NCBI GenBank assembly: GCA_937995835.1
Contig: CALKIV010000109.1
Span: 1 to 5,107 of the forward strand
DNA: 5,107 bases
Source: an uncultured Dysgonomonas sp.
Lineage (GTDB): Bacteria > Bacteroidota > Bacteroidia > Bacteroidales > Dysgonomonadaceae
Direction: 5' to 3'
The notes under the pieces are model-generated. The model searched no databases, was not told the DNA's origin, and saw only the letters and a program-made list of their open reading frames with translations. Every line of letters begins with the position of its first letter. Position 1 is the stretch's first letter. The position numbers and the translations under genes were made by a program. This document shows positions 1-5,107 of the stretch, one piece after another.

Positions 1-1852
1 ATGGGCGACCTGTATTCTTGTGATTGTAGAACAACGGAATCTGACCTACATTTTGAGGAAATGTTACAGGCAGTTTTCCACTAGGACTCACATCTCCGAA
101 TAGCACATCGGCAATTGCCAAACCTGCTTCCGTTCCACCAAACCACACATCAAGTATCGCTGGCACATGGTCTGCCTCCCATTGCAAAGTAAGAGCACGA
201 CCATTAAACAATACTAAAACTACCGGCTTACCTGTTTTCAACAATTCTTTCAACAACGTTTGCTGAACATCCGGAATATTTAATTCTGTACGGCTACTTG
301 CCTCCCCACTCATTTCTGCTGACTCTCCTAAAGCAGCAACAATGACATCGGCATTGCGGGCAACAGAAAGAGCTTCACTCAACATTTGAGCATCGCTGCG
401 CTTTTCTTCTTCTCTGCCCAGTGTTTTTCCAAACATGGTAGCATTCTTTTCATAAGTGGCATCGCTAGCCAGATGGCTACCTTTGGCATAGGTAACACGT
501 ACCTTGTCGCCTGCCACTTCTTTGATTCCCTCAAGCAATGTTTTAGAAGCATCAAGATCGACAGCAACACTCCACGTACCAGGCATATTGGATCTGGTAT
601 TTGCTAATGGACCAACCACAGCAACTGTTCCTTTCTTATTCAGAGGAAGTGTATTTTTATCGTTCTTCAATAGCACAAAACTTTTACTTGCTATTTCGCG
701 AGCAACCGCCTTATGTTCATCAGTATATATATCTGACTTTGCACGTTCAACGTCACAATATTTATATGGATCGGCAAACAATCCTAACTTATATTTTGCT
801 TCGAGAATACGACGACAAGCCAGATCAACCTGTGCTTCACTTATTTTTCCTTCTTTAATTCCTTTTTGTAAGTTTAATAAAAAACCTTCGCTAACCATAT
901 CCATATCAATACCTGCATCTAATGCTCGGATAGATGCAGTCTCGAAATCTCCGATACCATGATCTACCATCTCAATGATTCCTGTATAGTCAGTGACGAC
1001 AAACCCATCAAAACCCCATTGGTCTCTCAACACATCTGTCATCAACCATTTGTTAGCAGTGGCAGGCACACCGTCCACTTCGTTGAACGAAGCCATGACA
1101 CTCCCTACCCCTGCATCTACTGCAGCTTGGTAAGGATACATATACTCGTTAAACATACGGATACGGCTCATATCAGTAGTATTATAATCTCTTCCGGCTT
1201 CAGAAGCACCATACAATGCATAGTGTTTTACACAAGCCATAATCTGGTTATTGGCTTTATAAGCATCCTGTCCTCGTCCCTGATAACCATAAACCATTGC
1301 TTTGGCAAACTCACCTCCCAAATAGGTGTCTTCTCCAAATCCTTCGGACATACGTCCCCAACGTGGATCACGAGACACATCCACCATAGGGCTGAAAGTC
1401 CAGCAAATACCATCGGCACTGGCTTCTACAGCCGAAATGCGAGCTGCTTGCTCCACAGCCTCTCTATCCCAAGTTGCTGCCAAGCCCAATGGTATAGGAA
1501 ATACGGTTTCGTACCCGTGAATCACATCCATGGCAAATATCAAAGGGATCTGCAAACGGCTTTCTTCCACTGCTATGCGTTGCACCTCTTTTATCTTTTC
1601 CACTCCTTTGATGTTGAAAAGACCTCCAATCTGACCTGCTTTAATTTTTTCTGCTATGTTGCTGCTTTTTGCCTGTCCTGTGGTTATATCGCCCGAACTA
1701 GGCAAATTGAGCTGACCTATTTTCTCTTCTAAGGTCATTTTAGACATCAGTTCGTTTACAAAACGATCCATCTCGACATCAGTCGATTGTTTATTTTGTT
1801 GACAACCAAACATCGTTATCATAGCTAAACCTAAAATAAATATTTTCTTCAT
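1..1852 (-). CDS. bglX: BglX-type GH3 beta-glucosidase, putative lipoprotein (C-terminus cut by window edge)
   Basis: This is an exported retaining exo-glycosidase expected to release terminal beta-linked glucose (or a related sugar) from oligosaccharides. Reading from the ATG at 1852-1850, 617 residues are open with no stop, and the gene leaves the window at base 1. The (alpha/beta)8 barrel spans roughly residues 27-360 and the alpha/beta sandwich roughly 385-600. Seen motifs are AMDVIHG (D109, sugar-binding aspartate), RWGR and EGFGED (164-175), KHYALYGASEAG (K209-H210), and VVTDY, where D288 is the expected nucleophile. GEASSRTEL gives E517 as the likely acid/base. E. coli BglX is about 765 residues, so the Fn3-like C-terminal domain is what is missing. 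The N-terminus MKKIFILGLAMITMFGC resembles a lipoprotein signal with C17 as the lipidated residue, although the lipobox (MFGC) is not ideal. An in-frame stop lies at 1867-1865 and no earlier start codon follows it, which fixes this start. The gene begins 8 bp after the upstream GH3 gene, so the two are almost certainly co-transcribed. The family is certain; the exact linkage is not. A beta-xylosidase or other GH3 activity is possible. Confidence 0.93.
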   Translation of the reverse strand, partial: MKKIFILGLAMITMFGCQQNKQSTDVEMDRFVNELMSKMTLEEKIGQLNLPSSGDITTGQAKSSNIAEKIKAGQIGGLFNIKGVEKIKEVQRIAVEESRLQIPLIFAMDVIHGYETVFPIPLGLAATWDREAVEQAARISAVEASADGICWTFSPMVDVSRDPRWGRMSEGFGEDTYLGGEFAKAMVYGYQGRGQDAYKANNQIMACVKHYALYGASEAGRDYNTTDMSRIRMFNEYMYPYQAAVDAGVGSVMASFNEVDGVPATANKWLMTDVLRDQWGFDGFVVTDYTGIIEMVDHGIGDFETASIRALDAGIDMDMVSEGFLLNLQKGIKEGKISEAQVDLACRRILEAKYKLGLFADPYKYCDVERAKSDIYTDEHKAVAREIASKSFVLLKNDKNTLPLNKKGTVAVVGPLANTRSNMPGTWSVAVDLDASKTLLEGIKEVAGDKVRVTYAKGSHLASDATYEKNATMFGKTLGREEEKRSDAQMLSEALSVARNADVIVAALGESAEMSGEASSRTELNIPDVQQTLLKELLKTGKPVVLVLFNGRALTLQWEADHVPAILDVWFGGTEAGLAIADVLFGDVSPSGKLPVTFPQNVGQIPLFYNHKNTGRP

Positions 1853-1860
1853 GACATTTT

Positions 1861-4119
1861 TTATTTAAGTTTGAATTTTACCTTTCCTTTTATATCAGTA
1901 GATGATGCACCAATAACAGCCTCAAAATCACCACTCTCTGCAACCCACTCATGCTTGTCTGCATCGAAGAAACTAAGCGCTTCTTTATCTACGGTGAAAG
2001 ACACTGAGGTTGTTTCTCCCGGTTGAAGTTTCACCTTTTCGAAGCCTTTAAGCTCTTTTATCGGACGAGGAAGATAAGACTTCAGGTCGCTGATATAGAG
2101 TTGAACAATTTCCGAACCTTCTCTTTCCCCGGTGTTTGTAACATCAACGGTAAATGTTATTTGATCTTTAGTGGTCATTTCATTTTTGTCAGCTACCACT
2201 TTTCCATATTTGAATGTTGTATAGCTCAACCCGTGTCCAAAACTAAATATGGGCTTAATCTTTTCTTTGTCTATCCATCTGTAACCAACAAATATACTTT
2301 CGTGATATGTTTGGTTTACTGTATCTTTTACTGTTTTAGCTTTTGCCAAATCTTCTGCTCGTCCGGGATATTCTCCCAATTTATGAGAACCTAGATCGTC
2401 AAGTTTCTCAGTAAACGAGAATGGCAATTTGCCGCTTGGATTTGTATCGCCAAACAATACAGAAGCCAAGGCATTACCAGCCTCAGAGCCTAAATACCAG
2501 GCTTGAAGGATTGCAGGTACATCTTGCACCCACGGCATAGCCACGGCATTACCGGAGATATTGACAAAAATGAAGTTCTTATTTGCTTTTGCCAGCTCTC
2601 TTATTAGCTGATCTTGCTGATATGGAAGTCCGTATGATTTACGGTCTATTCCTTCATTATCTTGAAAATCGCTCTTGTTTAGTCCTCCTATAAAAATCAC
2701 ATAATCAGCTTCTTTTGCTGCCGATACGGCTTCGTCTAGCAATTCTTTGGCTGAACGACTTTCGCTCAAGTCTTGTTTTACAACTACTTTATTATATTCT
2801 CCTCCTATATCTCCCACGTAACCACGAGCATAAACGACCTCAGCCTCTGAGCCGATGCGACTCTTGATGCCGTCCAAAGGAGATATCTCATATTTAGCTT
2901 TTAATGAAGAACTTCCACCTCCAACAGTCATCATCTTGATGGCATTTTCTCCAATAACAGCGATCTTTTTTGTTGTTGATAAATCAATAGGCAAGACATT
3001 ATTTTTGTTTTGCAATAAAACGATTCCATCTTCACCGATTTTTTTAGCAGCCATGCTATGTGCTGGAGATGCCAACGAACCATAAGGCTTATTCTTGTTC
3101 ATCGTTGTGCGATAGGCTAAGCGTAGTATGCGACGGACTTTCTCGTCCAATTCTTTTGTGCCCACCTTTCCCTCTTGGATCAAGTCTAAATAAGGTTTGG
3201 CTAAATAATAACTTGCATATGCATTGCTAAGACCTAAAGTCAAACCATTGGTCCACGAACCGAACTCCATATCCAAGCCATTATAAATCGCTTGATAGGT
3301 ATCGTTCACTCCTCCCCAGTCAGAAACAACAACTCCGTCGAAATTCCACTCATCACGCAAAATGTCATTCAATAGGTATTGATTATGACATCCATGTTCA
3401 CCTTTATATAAATTGTATGAACCCATGATTGACCATGTTTTTGCTTCCTGAACAGCAGCTTTGAAAGCCGGTAAATAAATTTCATACAGCGCTCTGTCAT
3501 CAACATGCACATTCGTAGAGTGACGATTGGTTTCTTGATTATTCAACGCAAAGTGTTTTACACAAGCTGCAACTCCATTTTCTTGAACTCCTATGATATA
3601 AGGAACAACCATTTTAGAAGCTAAGAAAGGATCCTCACCCATATATTCGAAATTACGTCCGTTGAGAGGCGTACGGTAGATGTTCACTCCGGGACCTAAT
3701 AATATATCTTTTTTTCGGTATCTAGCTTCTTCTCCGATAGATCTACCATAGAGGAGAGACAAGTCCTTGTCCCATGTCGATGCTAGAGCTGTCAGAGCAG
3801 GAAATGCGATACACGAATCACTGGTCCACCCTGCTTGATCCCATTCGTCCCACATTACTTCGGCACGAACCCCATGAGGTCCATCTGTTGCCCAAAATTC
3901 AGGAATCCCTAAACGGGGAACCCCTGCAGAACTAAATTTGGACTGAGCATGTAGCATAGCTATTTTTTCTTCCACAGTCATCCGAGACAATGCATCTTCG
4001 ATGCGCTCATCCACAGGCTTAGTGTCATCCAAATATATTGGCACACTGTTGTTTTGCCCTTTAGCTACAAATGTAGCAACTATCAGCAAAACAGCAATTA
4101 ATCTTATTGGTCTAAACAT
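1861..4119 (-). CDS. GH3 beta-glucosidase, periplasmic (complete, 752 aa)
   Basis: This is a complete GH3 exo-glycosidase, probably a beta-glucosidase acting on imported oligosaccharides. Residues 1-21 form a signal peptide with no cysteine; cleavage after AKG (19-21) is plausible, so a soluble periplasmic enzyme is expected. The (alpha/beta)8 barrel covers about 37-345, the alpha/beta sandwich about 362-575, and a C-terminal Fn3-like domain about 650-740. Motifs seen are WATDGPHGVR (D79, substrate binding), GPGVNIYR and GRNFEYMGEDP (142-164), KHFALNNQE (K188-H189), and VVVSDWGG with D267 as nucleophile. QDNEGIDR gives E489 as the likely acid/base, and FGHGLSYTTF (627-636) leads into the Fn3 part. 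The layout matches the Thermotoga Bgl3B/'thermostable beta-glucosidase B' branch, with no PA14 insertion. A tryptophan- and acid-rich segment at 88-103 (MWDEWDQAGW core) follows the first active-site motif and may shape the substrate pocket. The start is fixed by an in-frame stop at 4131-4129. The gene lies 118 bp downstream of susD, behind a terminator-like hairpin, and 8 bp before the second GH3. Substrate linkage cannot be read from the sequence. Confidence 0.95.
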   Translation of the reverse strand: MFRPIRLIAVLLIVATFVAKGQNNSVPIYLDDTKPVDERIEDALSRMTVEEKIAMLHAQSKFSSAGVPRLGIPEFWATDGPHGVRAEVMWDEWDQAGWTSDSCIAFPALTALASTWDKDLSLLYGRSIGEEARYRKKDILLGPGVNIYRTPLNGRNFEYMGEDPFLASKMVVPYIIGVQENGVAACVKHFALNNQETNRHSTNVHVDDRALYEIYLPAFKAAVQEAKTWSIMGSYNLYKGEHGCHNQYLLNDILRDEWNFDGVVVSDWGGVNDTYQAIYNGLDMEFGSWTNGLTLGLSNAYASYYLAKPYLDLIQEGKVGTKELDEKVRRILRLAYRTTMNKNKPYGSLASPAHSMAAKKIGEDGIVLLQNKNNVLPIDLSTTKKIAVIGENAIKMMTVGGGSSSLKAKYEISPLDGIKSRIGSEAEVVYARGYVGDIGGEYNKVVVKQDLSESRSAKELLDEAVSAAKEADYVIFIGGLNKSDFQDNEGIDRKSYGLPYQQDQLIRELAKANKNFIFVNISGNAVAMPWVQDVPAILQAWYLGSEAGNALASVLFGDTNPSGKLPFSFTEKLDDLGSHKLGEYPGRAEDLAKAKTVKDTVNQTYHESIFVGYRWIDKEKIKPIFSFGHGLSYTTFKYGKVVADKNEMTTKDQITFTVDVTNTGEREGSEIVQLYISDLKSYLPRPIKELKGFEKVKLQPGETTSVSFTVDKEALSFFDADKHEWVAESGDFEAVIGASSTDIKGKVKFKLK

Positions 4120-4131
4120 TTTTTGAAATTA
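4120..4131 (-). promoter_or_regulatory. A-rich translation leader of the first GH3 gene
   Basis: The 12 bases before the ATG at 4119 read TAATTTCAAAAA on the coding strand. They contain no Shine-Dalgarno-like GGAG but have five A's directly before the start codon, a pattern common in Bacteroidota, where A-rich leaders replace SD pairing. The TAA at 4131-4129 is in frame and stops any upstream extension, which supports the chosen start. Confidence 0.45.
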
Positions 4132-4160
4132 AAATATAAAAGAATTGTAAGTCTTTTAAT

Positions 4161-4199
4161 AAAAAAAGATTCCTTGACTTATAATAATCAAGGAATCTT
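4161..4199 (-). terminator. Intrinsic (Rho-independent) terminator-like hairpin downstream of susD
   Basis: A perfect 12-bp inverted repeat, AAGATTCCTTGA at 4166-4177 and its complement at 4188-4199, encloses a 10-nt loop. On the minus strand the second arm runs straight into a T-tract: 4167-4161 are all T, the first two being part of the stem. The hairpin sits 38 nt after the susD stop and 41 nt before the first GH3 start, in the direction of transcription. The plus-strand side lacks a comparable T-tract, so it should work mainly for susD. The stem is only moderately GC-rich (4 G-C pairs), so partial readthrough into the GH3 genes is plausible. It may act as an attenuator or as an mRNA 3'-end stabiliser for the susCD part of the transcript. 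Confidence 0.82.
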
Positions 4200-4237
4200 A
4201 TACTATACCTTGGTGTACTATTTGTTATCCTTCAGTA

Positions 4238-5107
4238 TCAATACCCTTCATTTTGAGTTAATGCTCCTAAAGATCTATCTATTTCTGATTTAGGAATTGG
4301 GAAATAACGCTTGTCTGAAGTGTACTTGAATGTTCCATAAATACGTTCACGCTTCCCTCCTTCTAATTCTTTCCAGCCAATTTGCATTTCTTTTGATATG
4401 TCAGTGGCTTTTCCGAAACGAAGTAGGTCAAAGAAGCGATGTCCTTCACCTGAAAACTCTAAACGTCTTTCGGCTAAGATATTATCCAATGTTGCAGATT
4501 TTTGATACGTTCCTGTATATTGATAAGCGCGGCCACGAACCTTGTTTAGATAAGTTTCAGCAGTACCTTGATCTCCTCCGGTACGGAGAATAAGTTCAGC
4601 AGCTATCAAATAAGTATCAGCCAAGCGATAAATACGATGATTGTTACGATAGTTCAGGTCTGTAGATCCTAGAGCCAACGAGTTTTCACCCTTGCGAGGC
4701 AGATATTTTTTGTTAAAATATCCGGTATTGTCCCAACGGCTATCGTCGTATGTCGCTTTCGGATTTATATTATCTACATAATAGTCGAAAGATAAGATAC
4801 CTCCATTTTTGCGTTGATCTGCATCTTCGTACAAATCATACAGATGTTTTTCCATTGGCATGAATCCCCAACCTGCAGAATAAACAGATGGAATACCACT
4901 ATTATCATTGAAACCATTAATTCCGATCATTGTAGGGAATACGCTTCCTCCGGGCTTTTTACCATCATCTCCCCATCCTCTAGTAGCTCCATTGTCTGTA
5001 TAATTGATCTCAAAAATAGACTCTTTACCCCATTCTCCTGCACTTTCCCACATAGAAGCAAAATTTGGTTCTAGATCATATAGAGGTGATTCTATGATTG
5101 TTTTCAT
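4238..5107 (-). CDS. SusD/RagB-family glycan-binding outer-membrane lipoprotein (C-terminal part)
   Basis: This is the C-terminal 289 residues of a SusD-like protein. Such proteins are cell-surface lipoproteins that cap a SusC TonB-dependent transporter and bind glycan for import. The visible part starts within a helix before LEPNFASMW and ESIFEINYT (12-37), the usual mid-protein region of the family. The methionine at the window edge is therefore very likely internal, and the signal peptide, lipobox and first half (family members are usually about 500-600 residues) lie outside. Further signatures are FNKKYLPRK (131-139), NNHRIYRLADTYLIAAE (155-171, a TPR-like helix typical of SusD), LNKVRGRA (187-194), ILAERRLEFSGEGHRFFDLLRFG (210-232), YFPIPKSEID (268-277), and the common ending LTQNEGY followed by TGA. 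Aromatic residues, including W20, W26, W45, W80 and W125, are candidates for glycan contact, but which ones bind cannot be decided here. The gene precedes two GH3 genes on the same strand, the standard PUL order, and a susC gene is expected immediately upstream beyond the edge. Family assignment is firm; the ligand is unknown. Confidence 0.95.
   Translation of the reverse strand: MKTIIESPLYDLEPNFASMWESAGEWGKESIFEINYTDNGATRGWGDDGKKPGGSVFPTMIGINGFNDNSGIPSVYSAGWGFMPMEKHLYDLYEDADQRKNGGILSFDYYVDNINPKATYDDSRWDNTGYFNKKYLPRKGENSLALGSTDLNYRNNHRIYRLADTYLIAAELILRTGGDQGTAETYLNKVRGRAYQYTGTYQKSATLDNILAERRLEFSGEGHRFFDLLRFGKATDISKEMQIGWKELEGGKRERIYGTFKYTSDKRYFPIPKSEIDRSLGALTQNEGY

Noticed and set aside
959..1732. 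A 257-codon open frame on the plus strand.
   Set aside because: It lies fully antisense to the BglX-like GH3 gene, whose reverse frame has conserved catalytic motifs throughout. The antisense product is Ser/His/Cys-rich without recognisable domains, as expected for a chance shadow frame.
1..1852. A truncated or pseudogenised BglX-like gene.
   Set aside because: The reading frame is uninterrupted to the window edge and all expected motifs are intact; the missing C-terminus is due to the window boundary.
2023..2394. A 123-codon plus-strand open frame, Phe/Cys-rich and superficially membrane-like.
   Set aside because: It is antisense to the Fn3 and linker part of the complete GH3 gene; its hydrophobic look comes from Lys/Glu codons read on the opposite strand.
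4131..4165. A possible Bacteroides-type promoter (TATATTTT at 4138-4131, resembling the -7 box TAnnTTTG) before the first GH3 gene.
   Set aside because: The last G of the -7 box is missing, no TTTG is present at the -33 position (only T-tract sequence), and the implied transcript start would leave almost no leader before the ATG.
4148..4181. TAAGTC at 4148-4153 is complementary to GACTTA at 4176-4181, which overlaps the terminator stem and loop, suggesting an antiterminator.
   Set aside because: In the direction of transcription the pairing partner at 4153-4148 is made only after the T-tract, too late to prevent termination, and a 6-bp match is easily chance.
5105..5107. The ATG at the right edge as the true start of the SusD-like gene.
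   Set aside because: The following residues align with the middle of SusD-family proteins; there is no signal peptide or lipobox, and 289 residues is about half the normal length. The methionine is internal.

Overview
The window looks like part of a polysaccharide utilization locus (PUL) from a gut-type member of the Bacteroidota, most likely Bacteroides, Parabacteroides or a close relative. The evidence is a SusD/RagB-family lipoprotein gene followed directly by two glycoside hydrolase family 3 (GH3) genes, all on the minus strand, in AT-rich DNA. The start sites have A-rich leaders instead of Shine-Dalgarno sequences, and the enzymes carry export signals. The genus is inferred from gene content and style; no marker gene is present.

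Layout in transcription order (right to left). Bases 5107-4238 encode the C-terminal 289 residues of a SusD-like glycan-binding protein; its N-terminus, and presumably the partner susC gene, lie beyond the right edge. A 118-bp gap (4237-4120) holds a strong intrinsic terminator-like hairpin with a U-tract pointing the same way as the genes. Bases 4119-1861 encode a complete 752-residue GH3 beta-glucosidase with a cleavable signal peptide. Only 8 bp later, bases 1852-1 encode a second GH3 of the BglX type. It has a lipoprotein-like signal and runs off the left edge after 617 residues, so about the last 130-150 residues are missing.

Likely joint function: SusC/SusD capture and import oligosaccharides across the outer membrane, and the two GH3 exo-enzymes remove terminal sugars, probably beta-linked glucose. 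Both enzymes keep recognisable catalytic residues but belong to different GH3 branches. They may therefore differ in linkage preference, chain-length preference or location. No endo-glycanase, regulator (HTCS, SARP or anti-sigma) or transporter permease is visible, so the polysaccharide cannot be assigned from the window alone. A beta-glucan, possibly beta-1,2-glucan by analogy with a GH3-containing SusCD locus in B. thetaiotaomicron, is a hypothesis.

No RNA genes, mobile elements, CRISPR arrays or large repeats were seen. The window looks like a conventional PUL segment. The least routine features are the terminator inside the gene cluster and the paired, divergent GH3 enzymes. I do not see strong evidence for an undescribed system.
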